A stretch of DNA of 64,000 bases from JAHDHW01 sp965220465 (GTDB lineage: Bacteria; Bacteroidota; Bacteroidia; Chitinophagales; Saprospiraceae), in NCBI GenBank assembly GCA_965220465.1, contig CBDCPZ010000020.1:310001-374000 (forward strand), written 5' to 3'. The notes under the pieces were generated by a model. The model was not told the origin of the DNA. It did not search any database and was given only the letters and a program-made list of their open reading frames with translations. Each line of letters starts with the position of its first letter. Position 1 is the stretch's first letter. A program made the position numbers and the translations under genes. Of this stretch, positions 45,541-54,209 are shown piece by piece.

Positions 45541-45590
45541 AAACAAAACCCCCTTCAATTACATCAAATGGTTGAAGGGGGTTTTGTTTT
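45541..45590. terminator. Strong bidirectional terminator
   Basis: AAACAAAACCCCCTTCAA / TTGAAGGGGGTTTTGTTTT, near-perfect stem of 17-18 bp between convergent genes. Confidence 0.9.
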
Positions 45591-45602
45591 ATTAAATAGC
45601 CT

Positions 45603-46196
45603 TCACATTTCCCGTTTTGTACAATTTATCTTCCAAAAAGGAAAAGTGACCTGGCCGCTAGTATCCACCCATTCCCCAATCCAATTGAAGCCATTGTTGC
45701 TTATTTCGTAAAAGGTGAGCCTGGAAAAGCCATCCATTCCATTTGGAGCTTTTTGAGGCATGTTCAATATTATTTTATCGTCCTTTTTTCCTCCTTCCCA
45801 CGAAGAAAGTTTTGGTGATACTGCATTTGAAGTGTAATAGTGAACGTACCATTTGAGGCTATCCGGATTGAATTGACGAATGCTCCCTGAATTTATTTCA
45901 TCCTCCTTATACGTTTCATCCTGGACAGCCATGCCGTTCATGATGTATTTAAATTTCCAGATCATTTTTATTGGTTCTTGCCAGGTTCCATCTTGATTTC
46001 TGCGTTCTGACAAACAATCGCAAAGGCCGATCATCGGTGCAAAATCATTTATTTGTTGTGGTGCTTTTGGGTTTATCTGTCCGAATGGATGTTCTTCTGA
46101 GGATTCATATTCGATCATTAAATCAGATTGTGAAAAAGCCTGGACATAGCAGAAAAGTGATAAAACGATTACAAAAAGGATAGTTGGGTTTTTCAT
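45603..46196 (-). CDS. Secreted DUF1579-like protein
   Basis: 197 aa with signal peptide MKNPTILFVIVLSLFCYVQAFSQ. The mature protein has the lipocalin-like pattern of DUF1579-type proteins: NDFAPMIGLCDCLSERRNQDGTWQEPIKMIWKFKYIMNGMAVQDETYKED, a central SLKWYVHYYTSNAVSPKLSSWEGG, and FYEISNNGFNWIGEWVDTSGQ near the end. Likely periplasmic or secreted, binding a small ligand. The family assignment is by resemblance only and no function is known. Confidence 0.65.
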   Translation of the reverse strand: MKNPTILFVIVLSLFCYVQAFSQSDLMIEYESSEEHPFGQINPKAPQQINDFAPMIGLCDCLSERRNQDGTWQEPIKMIWKFKYIMNGMAVQDETYKEDEINSGSIRQFNPDSLKWYVHYYTSNAVSPKLSSWEGGKKDDKIILNMPQKAPNGMDGFSRLTFYEISNNGFNWIGEWVDTSGQVTFPFWKINCTKREM

Positions 46197-46715
46197 GATT
46201 CCAAATTATATATTTTAAATAAAGAGTTGTAACTGCAAAGGGATTCATTCCAAAAACGTGGAACAAGGGCTGATGGCTGTTTTTTCTGGATTTTAAATTA
46301 AAGGAGCATTTTAAAAATTGTTATTACATTAGACTAATTATTTTTTTAACAAACAAGGTAATCAATGTTCAAAAAGTTAATCGGTTTAATCGTTGCAGGA
46401 TTTTTTATTGTTTTACCGCTGGTGTTGATCTATTTTGTTTTAGCTGATATGATTGGAATTTTAGGAGGGATGCTGCTGCCAATTGCTGATATGATGCCGA
46501 TTCAGGAAATGCTTGGAATTTATATAGCGGATATTCTTGCCATTCTTCTTATCTGCCTGCTATTTTGATTTGCTGCGCGAACATCAATAGGAATAAAAAT
46601 TGGAAATTATATTGAAAAGAATCTGTTAGGCAAAATTCCCGGATATTCATTGATAAAAGGCTTGACCAGGAGTTTTAATACTACAACTGAAAGCCAGGAT
46701 TTTCCACCGGTTTTC

Positions 46716-46720
46716 CTTAT
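46716..46720 (+). repeat. MITE target-site duplication, left copy
   Basis: CTTAT directly before the left terminal inverted repeat, repeated at 46936-46940 directly after the right one. Confidence 0.85.
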
Positions 46721-46935
46721 CAATAGTTCGGTAACTTTTTGAAAACCAATTCAACTGAAAACCAATTACTTAGATAGGCAAATTTTAATTTTATTCAACT
46801 TAGGTGCTTTCTATAGATCTTCCAGAGTTTCATTTAATTAAACTCCAAATGTGTTCATTTCGTAAGTCGTTGGTTATCAATCATGATAAAATTTTTCTTG
46901 AAAAATAATTTCGTTAAAAAGTTACCGTACTATTG
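46721..46935. mobile_element. Miniature inverted-repeat transposable element (MITE), 215 bp
   Basis: Terminal inverted repeats CAATAGTTCGGTAACTTTTT (46721-46740) and AAAAAGTTACCGTACTATTG (46916-46935) match at 19 of 20 positions. The 5-bp duplication CTTAT flanks both ends. The interior is AT-rich and non-coding, with a short direct repeat GAAAACCAATT at 46741 and 46757. The ends do not resemble those of the ISAs1 element in this window, so another transposase must mobilise it. Confidence 0.92.
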
Positions 46936-46940
46936 CTTAT
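46936..46940 (+). repeat. MITE target-site duplication, right copy
   Basis: CTTAT directly after the right terminal inverted repeat; pairs with 46716-46720. Confidence 0.85.
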
Positions 46941-47168
46941 CAGAAATGAAATAAAAGAAATAGTTTTTTTGTTGAAGACCTTCCAAGCGGCGATTGTGTG
47001 ATTTTTATTCCCTTGGCACCAACTCCAACAATAGGAAATGTTGTAGTTGCAAGAAAAGACCAGCTTGAAAGGCTCAATGTTCCGCTAGCCAGCATCGTCA
47101 ATTCGATAACGCTTTGGGGAACAGGTAGCAAAGAATGGATCAAATAATTATTAAAGAAGACAGTTGAA

Positions 47169-47208
47169 GAGCAGTCAGTTACCGGTTTAAAAATATACTA
47201 CTGACACC
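47169..47208 (-). repeat. Dispersed palindromic repeat, copy C (short)
   Basis: On the minus strand it begins GGTGTCAGTAG and ends GGTAACTGACTGCTC, the same outer blocks as copies A and B, with a shorter and different centre. Located between the DUF502 pseudogene and the SPOR-like gene. Confidence 0.5.
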
Positions 47209-47212
47209 TATT

Positions 47213-48565
47213 TTATTTTTTATAAGAACTCAATCCGGGTTCAACGATATTTTGTAAAACATAAAGCGACATTCCTCTGGCTTCTTTTGCTTCAAATCCT
47301 CGATCCATAAAATAATCTTCCAACAAAGCCCAACTTTGAAAATAAGCGATTTTTAGCGGAGTAGTCATTCTTATATGCAAAGGATCTGCTTTTTCCCAAG
47401 CAGCCAAACCTTTCCAAAGTGATTCGTTCCAGGCGTCGATAAGCGCATATTCTGTGGGATTGGGAGCCTGAGTTGTAGTAAGCAACTGGGTTTGTTTTAA
47501 GTTTTTTGCTGCCATTTTAGGAGCATCTGGTTTCCTAGGCGAAGGGTTGAGGTCATTGACAATCGTCTTCAATAAATTAATAGCATCCCAATTCAGATCA
47601 TCGCTTATTTTTTCTGTTGCTTTACCCGGACTATTATATTTGGTTAAAATCTGGTATTTCTGAATTTCAGGATTATTTGACAGGGTTGTTTCAAGCCCTT
47701 TTTTAGTCCCGGGACCATAATAACCGTCAAGGCTACTAGTGTAAGATCCTTCGGTTTTTAACACTTCCTGAAGCTTTAAAACAGAAGTTCGTTTGACATT
47801 TGTTCGAATAGCCGGTTGTGCAATTGCATTATCAGCAGCAGAGGATTTGGGGAGCAACACCACATCGTAAGATTCGGGAGCTGCATCAACAGGAGGCTGT
47901 ACAGGTTTTTTTGTAGTAGTAGTAACCGGTGAAAAAGTTATTTCTTCAACTAATACTTCCTCCGGTTCAGGTACAAAAGAGAATTCCTGAGGAATATTTA
48001 TAGCTCCGCCTGTTTCAAATGAGGTTACTTTATGCAATAATAAAGCATTCACATTTTTCATAAAAGCATCACTGAATCCCATTTTTTTAATCAGGCCAAG
48101 TCGTTTTTTTGCTACCGACAATTCTTCAAAGGAACCACTAACGATTTTGACGGAATTGCCAACTAACAAAACACTGAGCGGTCCTGCCTGAGCATATTTT
48201 GACCAATCAATTTGATCACCGACTTTAACTGTACCCAATTGAATAACAGTTACAATATTCCCGTTTTTCAAACTTCGGCGAGTAGTAAAAGCATCCAGGT
48301 ATCCTGTGTTTTTTACCTCAGCCAAAACTTTATTGGCAGCTGCTTCTGACTCATAATCTCCCATATAGATCTGTTGCAGATTATTGAGTTGCATAGAATA
48401 AAGGTATCCGAATTGTTGAATGTTTTTAAAGTCGGAAATATTAGCTTTTACAAATGCACCAATGTGGATAGTAAAAGTATAGTCGGCAGAAATTTTGGAA
48501 GGTTCTCTTGCCTGTAAATTAAATGCAAAAAAAGCGATCGCAAGGAGGTTAAGTACATGTTTCAT
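47213..48565 (-). CDS. Secreted SPOR-like / peptidoglycan-binding protein
   Basis: A 450-aa protein from ATG 48565, which opens a signal peptide (MKHVLNLLAIAFFAFNLQA); a frame extending 20 codons upstream is unlikely. Two N-terminal repeats (FTIHIGAFVKANISDFKNIQQFGYLYSMQLNNLQQIYMGDYESEAAANKVLAEVKNTGYLDAF and a second copy) have the SPOR domain pattern for denuded peptidoglycan. A peptidoglycan-binding domain 1 is centred on VLKTEGSYTSSLDGYYGPGTKKGLETTL. An uncharacterised C-terminal helical region follows (EYALIDAWNESLWKGLAAWEKADPLHIR). Likely periplasmic, cell-wall associated. A Thr/Pro-rich linker joins the parts. Confidence 0.75.
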   Translation of the reverse strand: MKHVLNLLAIAFFAFNLQAREPSKISADYTFTIHIGAFVKANISDFKNIQQFGYLYSMQLNNLQQIYMGDYESEAAANKVLAEVKNTGYLDAFTTRRSLKNGNIVTVIQLGTVKVGDQIDWSKYAQAGPLSVLLVGNSVKIVSGSFEELSVAKKRLGLIKKMGFSDAFMKNVNALLLHKVTSFETGGAINIPQEFSFVPEPEEVLVEEITFSPVTTTTKKPVQPPVDAAPESYDVVLLPKSSAADNAIAQPAIRTNVKRTSVLKLQEVLKTEGSYTSSLDGYYGPGTKKGLETTLSNNPEIQKYQILTKYNSPGKATEKISDDLNWDAINLLKTIVNDLNPSPRKPDAPKMAAKNLKQTQLLTTTQAPNPTEYALIDAWNESLWKGLAAWEKADPLHIRMTTPLKIAYFQSWALLEDYFMDRGFEAKEARGMSLYVLQNIVEPGLSSYKK

Positions 48566-48844
48566 ATATGTTTCTTTTTTTGGTATCAACGCAAATATAG
48601 TGATAAATAATGTGTCGGCATACAAAAACTATGTCAATAGATTGAGAGAGATTCTAATGTTTAGCTGCTTTGACGAATACTTTTAATTGGTTTTAAAAAA
48701 GCTCATTACAGAAATTAAAAACCACCACTTTTGCCTTTTATCTTAGAAACGAAAAAATGACAATTAAAAAACATTTGGAATGCCTCAACTTTGCAACTTG
48801 CGCCTTTATTTTGCAGCATTAAACGGTTTCACTAATTCAGAACA

Positions 48845-49138
48845 ATGATGATAAATAATTTAAAAATCCTTAGCATTTTGGGAGTTTTGGAAGGCATAAG
48901 TTACCTGATGTTACTTGGTGTATGCATGCCGCTCAAATATGTTTTTGATATGCCTGAACCAACCTCTGCTGTAGGAATGGCGCATGGCTTGTTGTTTATT
49001 GCTTATTGTGCCTGGGTGATCATCGTTTCTTCTGAACATAATTGGCCAACCACAGAAATCTTGTGGGCATTATTGGCTTCTGTCCTTCCTTTTGGCACTT
49101 TCGTGGCGGAAAAAAGAATTTTTCAGCAATACGCTTAA
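48845..49138 (+). CDS. DUF3817 integral membrane protein
   Basis: 97 aa with three predicted membrane segments, matching DUF3817: LKILSILGVLEGISYLMLLGVCMPLKY, then VGMAHGLLFIAYCAWVIIV and ILWALLASVLPFGTFVAEKRI. The family is often found near MarR-type regulators and efflux genes, as here (115 bp before marR). Function unknown; probably an inner-membrane protein. Confidence 0.88.
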   Translation: MMINNLKILSILGVLEGISYLMLLGVCMPLKYVFDMPEPTSAVGMAHGLLFIAYCAWVIIVSSEHNWPTTEILWALLASVLPFGTFVAEKRIFQQYA

Positions 49139-49213
49139 GCTTGTCAATCCTGGTTTCGTAAACTAACTTTCATTTTCTTCTTTTTAAAAAGGTAATGTTT
49201 TCAAAAACAATTT

Positions 49214-49221
49214 TACTTTTG
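49214..49221 (+). promoter_or_regulatory. marR promoter (-7 box)
   Basis: TACTTTTG is an exact TAnnTTTG match. The predicted transcript start (about 49227) lies after an in-frame upstream ATG at 49224, so the true start is ATG 49254. The operator at 49230-49243 overlaps the predicted transcript start. Confidence 0.6.
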
Positions 49222-49229
49222 CAATGTTA

Positions 49230-49243
49230 GTTGCGAATACAAC
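49230..49243. promoter_or_regulatory. MarR operator, site 1 (marR leader)
   Basis: GTTG-CGAATA-CAAC, a 4-bp-arm palindrome. Its reverse complement matches the second site (49697-49710) at 13 of 14 positions. It sits just after the -7 box, where a bound repressor would block transcription. Confidence 0.7.
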
Positions 49244-49253
49244 CATTTTATTT

Positions 49254-49697
49254 ATGAATAAAGGAGAATTTCATCCAAAAAAAGGAGTAGGCTTTAATGC
49301 AAACCGAACAGGGAGATTGATGGCCAGGTATCTCACCAAAATATTTCATAATGAAGGCGTTTCTTTGAACGGCGATCAATGGCCGATATTATTGCACCTT
49401 TGGTTTAAAGATGGTATGAATCAACAGGAAATTGCGGATACTATTTTTCGTGATAAAGCTACTGTAGCAAGGAATATACACGTTTTGGAAAAAGAAAATC
49501 TGGTCGTAAGAGTTGCTGACGAAAGCGATAAACGCAACAACAAAATTTACCTTACACATAAAGGAAAAGAATTAGAATCCAAAGTCCTTCCGGTAGCTTT
49601 CCAGCTAAAAGAAAAAGCACAGAAAGGAATTGACCCCGATGAAATTGAAGTCTGTAATAAAGTACTCGAAAAGATATATGACAATCTCAATAAATAG
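49254..49697 (+). CDS. MarR-family transcriptional regulator
   Basis: 147 aa from ATG 49254 (MNKGEFHPKKGVGFNANRTGRLMARYL). The winged helix-turn-helix includes LNGDQWPILLHLWFKDGMNQQEIADTIFRDKATVARNIHVLEKENLVVRVADESDKRNNKIYLTHKG, the standard MarR DNA-binding layout with the wing at DESDKRNN. First gene of an operon with the RND adaptor, pump and outer-membrane channel. Two copies of a matching operator (in its leader and just before the adaptor) suggest autoregulation and repression of the pump, relieved by a small-molecule ligand. Confidence 0.93.
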   Translation: MNKGEFHPKKGVGFNANRTGRLMARYLTKIFHNEGVSLNGDQWPILLHLWFKDGMNQQEIADTIFRDKATVARNIHVLEKENLVVRVADESDKRNNKIYLTHKGKELESKVLPVAFQLKEKAQKGIDPDEIEVCNKVLEKIYDNLNK

Positions 49698-49710
49698 TTG
49701 TATTTGCAAC
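49697..49710. promoter_or_regulatory. MarR operator, site 2 (before the RND adaptor gene)
   Basis: GTTG-TATTTG-CAAC overlaps the last base of the marR stop codon and lies 25 bp upstream of the adaptor start. It is the near-exact inverted counterpart of site 1, with one mismatch. Confidence 0.7.
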
Positions 49711-49735
49711 TTTAATATTCGAAAAACTAATAATA

Positions 49736-50908
49736 ATGAGCGATAAATTTCGAAAAATTTCAGTAGTCGCAGGTGTTTTAATCCCTTTGTTTATAGCTGC
49801 ATTGGCCTATAATTTTTTGAGTGTCCAAAAAGCACCGCCAAAGAAAAAAGACTTTGTTGGAAATGATGTTCGCAGGATAGAAGTAATCATTGTTGAAAAC
49901 GATACGGTTCCGTCCCGACTTGATGTGCAGGGGAGATTGGTCGCGTTTGACAAAATCGACATTCTCGCTGAAGTATCCGGTATATTGGAATCATCGTCGA
50001 ATACTTTCAAAGTAGGAAGCCGGTTTCCGAAAGGTTCAGTGATGCTCCAAATTGACAGCGAAGAGGCCGAATTAAATCTTTTGTCTCAAAAAAGTTCCCT
50101 CTTAAATGCGATTACGCAACTGATGCCTGACCTCAAAATTGACTACCCGGAGAGTTTTGAGCAATGGAGAGCTTATTTGCAGCAATTTGATATTGAAAAA
50201 CCGATTCAGGCATTTCCGCAACCGGTAAACGATAAAGAGAAATTTTTCATTGCAACTCGAAATATTCACAGCCAATACTACAATATCAAAAGTGCCGAAT
50301 CCCGTCTTTCAAAATATAAAATTTATGCTCCCTTTTCCGGAGTAATCACTGAATCATCTATCAATCCGGGCTCATTGGTTCGCGTTGGTCAAAAACTGGG
50401 AGAGTTGATGAACGTCAATAATTATGAACTCGAAGCTACCGTCCGCCTTGCAGATCTCAATTATATAAAAATCGGAAGCCAGGTAGTACTCCGCTCCGAT
50501 GATATTGCCGGAAAATGGAATGGCAAGATCAAACGCATCAGCGATCAAATCGATGCCAGCACTCAGACCGTGGTAGTTTACATTGGAGTTTCCGGAAATA
50601 ATCTGAAAGAGGGGATGTATTTGAGAGGTGATGTTGAGTTAAAAGCGATTGACAATGCTTTTGAATTACCCAGAAATTTATTGGTCAACGAATCCAGGGT
50701 TTACAAAATTGAAAATGATTCGATACTCACTTTAGAAACGGTGGACATCATAAAAACTACTGAAAAAACCGTTATTGTCAGCGGTTTAGAAAGTGGCTCA
50801 AAGCTATTAAAAGAAGTATTTCCGGGAGCCTTTGAAGGGATGATTGTGGAAGTTAAAAAGGATGGACCTGAAAGGCGAAACACATCGAATACCAGTGCTC
50901 AAAAGTAG
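49736..50908 (+). CDS. RND efflux periplasmic adaptor (membrane fusion protein)
   Basis: 390 aa, anchored by an N-terminal TM segment (about 9-27, VVAGVLIPLFIAALAYNFL). The lipoyl-like halves are VQGRLVAFDKIDILAEVSGILE and YKIYAPFSGVITESSINPGSLVRVGQKLGELMNV. Beta-barrel and membrane-proximal domains follow (VRLADLNYIKIGSQVVLRSDDIAGKWNGKIKRISDQIDA). It bridges the RND pump and TolC-like channel encoded immediately downstream. Spacing to the pump gene is 39 bp. A short coiled-coil hairpin lies between the lipoyl halves. The Ser/Thr/Arg-rich tail is not conserved. Confidence 0.93.
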   Translation: MSDKFRKISVVAGVLIPLFIAALAYNFLSVQKAPPKKKDFVGNDVRRIEVIIVENDTVPSRLDVQGRLVAFDKIDILAEVSGILESSSNTFKVGSRFPKGSVMLQIDSEEAELNLLSQKSSLLNAITQLMPDLKIDYPESFEQWRAYLQQFDIEKPIQAFPQPVNDKEKFFIATRNIHSQYYNIKSAESRLSKYKIYAPFSGVITESSINPGSLVRVGQKLGELMNVNNYELEATVRLADLNYIKIGSQVVLRSDDIAGKWNGKIKRISDQIDASTQTVVVYIGVSGNNLKEGMYLRGDVELKAIDNAFELPRNLLVNESRVYKIENDSILTLETVDIIKTTEKTVIVSGLESGSKLLKEVFPGAFEGMIVEVKKDGPERRNTSNTSAQK

Positions 50909-50947
50909 TTTAAAAAAGGTTTAGGGATCACTTTAATATTTAAATAA

Positions 50948-53900
50948 ATGAGAAGCTTAATAACCTATTTTATAAAATATCCGATAGCAGGCAACTTGCT
51001 GATGGTTGCTATATTTATACTTGGGATTTTTGGATTGCTAAACATGAAATCCACCTTTTTCCCGGAAGTGGAAAGTCGGATGATCACTATTCAAACGGTT
51101 TATCCGGGAGCCTCGCCGGAAGAAATTGAAGAAGGTATTGTTTTAAAAATTGAAGAAAATCTAAAAGGTATAACCGGAATTGAGCGAGTGACTTCGGTTT
51201 CAAGAGAAAACAGTGGAATAGTAAATGTAGAAGTGTTGAAGGGGTATAAAACGGATGTCATTTTGCAGGATGTAAAAAATGCAGTGGACCAAATCAGTTC
51301 TTTTCCGGCAAGTATGGAACCACCCACGATTTACAAGCAAGAAAACCTGGGTTTTTCGATTAGTTTTTCTATAAGTGGTGATGTTGATTTAGAAACCCTA
51401 AAAACTTATAGCCGCAGAGTTGAGGATGACCTCAGGGCAATTGATGGAATTTCTAAGGTCGAACTTAGCGGGTTTCCGGAGGAGGAAATTGAAATCGCTT
51501 TTCGCGAGCAAGACCTCAGGGCTTACCAACTAACTTTTGCACAGGCAACAAAAGCCGTTCAGGTCGCAAATTTGGAAATAACCGGAGGAACCGTCAAAGG
51601 CGAAAAAGAAGAATTGCTAGTCCGGGCCAGAAATAAAAAATACTACGCAGACGAACTTCGTAATATCGTTGTTAAAAACTCGCCTTCCGGAGGAGTGATC
51701 CTTTTACATCAAATCGCAGATATTAATGACCGATGGGAAGATTCGCCTAATCGGAGTTATTTGAATGGAGAGCCTTCCGTTGTTATCACTGTTCAAAATA
51801 CCCTGGAAGAGGATATTCTCGATATTACGGAAAAGGTTAGAAATTACATCGTTGACTACAACGAAGCCAATGATGTAGTAAAAGCAACTATTATTCGTGA
51901 TCAATCGATTGTTTTGAATCAGCGGATCGAATTGCTTAGAAATAATGGGATTGCAGGTTTCATTATTGTAACCTTGATGTTGGCGATGTTCCTCAATTGG
52001 CGATTAGCGTTTTGGGTTGCATTGGCTATTCCGATTTCATTCGCAGGTATGTTTGCCTGTGCTTATATTTTAGGTACAACCATTAATGTTATTTCTTTAT
52101 TCGGAATGATACTGGTGATCGGAATTCTGGTGGATGATGGGATTGTGATCAGCGAAAATATCTACCAACAATATGAAAAAGGTGTTCCGAGAATGAAAGC
52201 GGCAATTGATGGAACGATGGAGGTTTTGCCTGCGGTATTTTCAGCCATTTTAACAACGGTCCTTGTTTTTATGGGCTTCTTTTTTATTGATGGCAGGATA
52301 GGAGATTTTTTCACTACAATGGCCGTAGTCGTTATATTTTCTTTGGTATTTTCTTTAGTTGAAGGAGCATTTATTTTGCCCGCTCATGTAGCTCATTCCA
52401 AAGCATTAAGCCCGGATAATGATAAAGGTTGGCTGACAAGGCAGCTGGATAAATTTATGGCTTTCATGAAGGACAAAATGTATGCTCCGGTATTGAGGTT
52501 TGCCATGAAAAACAACGCGATGATTATTGCAATTATCGTTGGCATCTTTATCATAACTGTTGGTGCAATTCAGGGTGGCATTATTCAACAAACCTTTTTC
52601 CCAAATATTGAACGCGACGATATTACGGTTACTTTAAAAATGCCTGCGGGGACACGTGAATATATAACTTTTGACTGGTTGACTCATATTGAAAAAGCTG
52701 CCTGGGAAGTAAACGAAGATTTAAGCAAGCAATATTTTAATAATGAAAAAAAGGCCATTTTAAAAGTTGAAAAATCAATTGGCCCAACTACTTATGACGG
52801 AAGAATAAACATTACGCTTTTGGATAGTGAGGCAAGAGACTCTCTTCGGGCGCGCACAGTTGGAAATGCGATTAGAGAAAAAGCAGGTACTATTTATGGC
52901 GCTGAGCAAGTGACTATAGGTGGAGCGACGCCTTTTGGAAAACCGGTTTCACTTTCTTTGGTGAGCAATGACTTTAACCAGCTTGTCAAAGCTTCAGAAA
53001 GGGTAAAATCAGAATTGGAAGCACTGGCGGAGTTGAAAGATGTTGTGGATAATAATCAACAGGGATTGCGGGAAATCAATTTGTCATTGAAGGAAAAGGC
53101 TCATTTTTTAGGATTGAATTTGCAGGAAATTGTCATGCAGGTTCGGCAAGGGTTTTTTGGAAGTGAAATCCAGCGATTACAACGCGGCCGCGACGAAGTC
53201 AGAGTGTGGGTTCGATACAAAGAAGAAGAACGTTCAAATATAGGGCAACTTGAAAATATGCGAATCCGATTTGCAGATGGAAGAGAGTTTCCGCTTTCTG
53301 AAATTGCCAACCTGGAAATAAAGCGCGGGATAATCGCGATTAACCACATCGACGGTAGAAAAGAAATCACAGTTGAAGCTGATATTGCGGAAGATGATGT
53401 ATCTGCTTCTGACATGAATACAAGTATCCAGGAAGATATTGTTCCTGAGATCCTGAAAGATTTTCCCGCGGTGCAAGCCATGTACGAAGGACAAAACCGG
53501 GAAAATGCAAAAACGGCAAAATCGATGCAATTGGTTGTTCCGGTTATATTGCTTTTTATGTTTTTTACTATTGCATTGACCTTCCGGTCTGTAAGCCAGA
53601 CGATTGTTGTTTTTGCTTTGATTCCTTTTGCCTTAATTGGTGTCGGATGGGGGCATTGGTATATGGGGCATGCGATCAGCCTGTTTTCGAATCTCGGTGT
53701 TTTTGCTTTGATTGGTATTTTGGTGAATGATGCTTTGGTTTTTGTTACGGCTTACAATCATCTTATTAAAGATGGAACGCCGGTGAGAGAAGCAATTTAT
53801 AATGCTGGATTAAGTCGTTTTCGGCCAATTGTTTTGACCTCTTTGACTACAATCGCGGGCTTGGCTCCTTTGATGTTCAATAAAAGTTTTCAGGCGCAAT

Positions 53901-54178
53901 TTCTTATTCCGATGGCAATTTCAGTGGCTTTTGGTTTAATGGTAATCACTGTAATTATTTTAGTTTTGTTACCCACTTTATTGACTTTGTCTAACCGTAT
54001 AAAAGTATTTTCTGTTGGTCTTTGGGAAGGAAAAACGCCTGCACTCGAACTGGTGGAACCTGCCAATGAAAATCGAAGAACTTATTATCCACTTTGGATT
54101 TTTGCAGCAATCTATGCTTTGGTATTAGGCGCGGGTGTTCTTTTTGGCATATTCAAAATAGTGTCTTTTTTAAGTTAA
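50948..54178 (+). CDS. RND efflux transporter permease
   Basis: A 1076-aa inner-membrane proton-driven pump with the usual 12-TM, two-loop layout. The N-terminus is MRSLITYFIKYPIAGNLLMVAIFILGIFGLLNMKSTFFPEVE. TM4 carries the proton-relay Asp pair in VIGILVDDGIVISENIYQQYEKG, and the TM10 counterpart is IGILVNDALVFVTAYNHLIKDG. Sequence type is the AcrB/heavy-metal-like RND branch common in Bacteroidota. Substrate range unknown; the MarR regulator suggests drugs, phenolics or other toxic organics. Confidence 0.95.
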   Translation: MRSLITYFIKYPIAGNLLMVAIFILGIFGLLNMKSTFFPEVESRMITIQTVYPGASPEEIEEGIVLKIEENLKGITGIERVTSVSRENSGIVNVEVLKGYKTDVILQDVKNAVDQISSFPASMEPPTIYKQENLGFSISFSISGDVDLETLKTYSRRVEDDLRAIDGISKVELSGFPEEEIEIAFREQDLRAYQLTFAQATKAVQVANLEITGGTVKGEKEELLVRARNKKYYADELRNIVVKNSPSGGVILLHQIADINDRWEDSPNRSYLNGEPSVVITVQNTLEEDILDITEKVRNYIVDYNEANDVVKATIIRDQSIVLNQRIELLRNNGIAGFIIVTLMLAMFLNWRLAFWVALAIPISFAGMFACAYILGTTINVISLFGMILVIGILVDDGIVISENIYQQYEKGVPRMKAAIDGTMEVLPAVFSAILTTVLVFMGFFFIDGRIGDFFTTMAVVVIFSLVFSLVEGAFILPAHVAHSKALSPDNDKGWLTRQLDKFMAFMKDKMYAPVLRFAMKNNAMIIAIIVGIFIITVGAIQGGIIQQTFFPNIERDDITVTLKMPAGTREYITFDWLTHIEKAAWEVNEDLSKQYFNNEKKAILKVEKSIGPTTYDGRINITLLDSEARDSLRARTVGNAIREKAGTIYGAEQVTIGGATPFGKPVSLSLVSNDFNQLVKASERVKSELEALAELKDVVDNNQQGLREINLSLKEKAHFLGLNLQEIVMQVRQGFFGSEIQRLQRGRDEVRVWVRYKEEERSNIGQLENMRIRFADGREFPLSEIANLEIKRGIIAINHIDGRKEITVEADIAEDDVSASDMNTSIQEDIVPEILKDFPAVQAMYEGQNRENAKTAKSMQLVVPVILLFMFFTIALTFRSVSQTIVVFALIPFALIGVGWGHWYMGHAISLFSNLGVFALIGILVNDALVFVTAYNHLIKDGTPVREAIYNAGLSRFRPIVLTSLTTIAGLAPLMFNKSFQAQFLIPMAISVAFGLMVITVIILVLLPTLLTLSNRIKVFSVGLWEGKTPALELVEPANENRRTYYPLWIFAAIYALVLGAGVLFGIFKIVSFLS

Positions 54179-54209
54179 TATCCAAAATAGTTTGATAAAC
54201 AGTTTTAAA

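Larger units (their letters stand above)
46365..47147 (+). pseudogene. DUF502 membrane protein, disrupted by nonsense codon, MITE and frameshift
   Basis: DUF502 (COG2928) proteins are small two-TM envelope proteins. The N-terminus is clear: MFKKLIGLIVAGFFIVLPLVLIYFVLADMIG, then PIQEMLGIYIADILAILLICLLF. An in-frame TGA at 46566-46568 is followed in the same frame by FAARTSIGIKIGNYIEKNLLGKIPGYSLIKGLTRSF. A 215-bp MITE interrupts the gene at 46721. Beyond it the sequence resumes after a -1 shift in a T7 run as VEDLPSGDCVIFIPLAPTPTIGNVVVARKDQ, the family C-terminal signature, and ends at TAA 47145-47147. Three independent lesions make this a true pseudogene. Confidence 0.92.

Noticed and set aside
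46721..46935. MITE as a derivative of the ISAs1 element in the window
   Set aside because: The end sequences (CAATAGT... versus CAGGGCAATCG...) and duplication lengths (5 versus 10 bp) differ.
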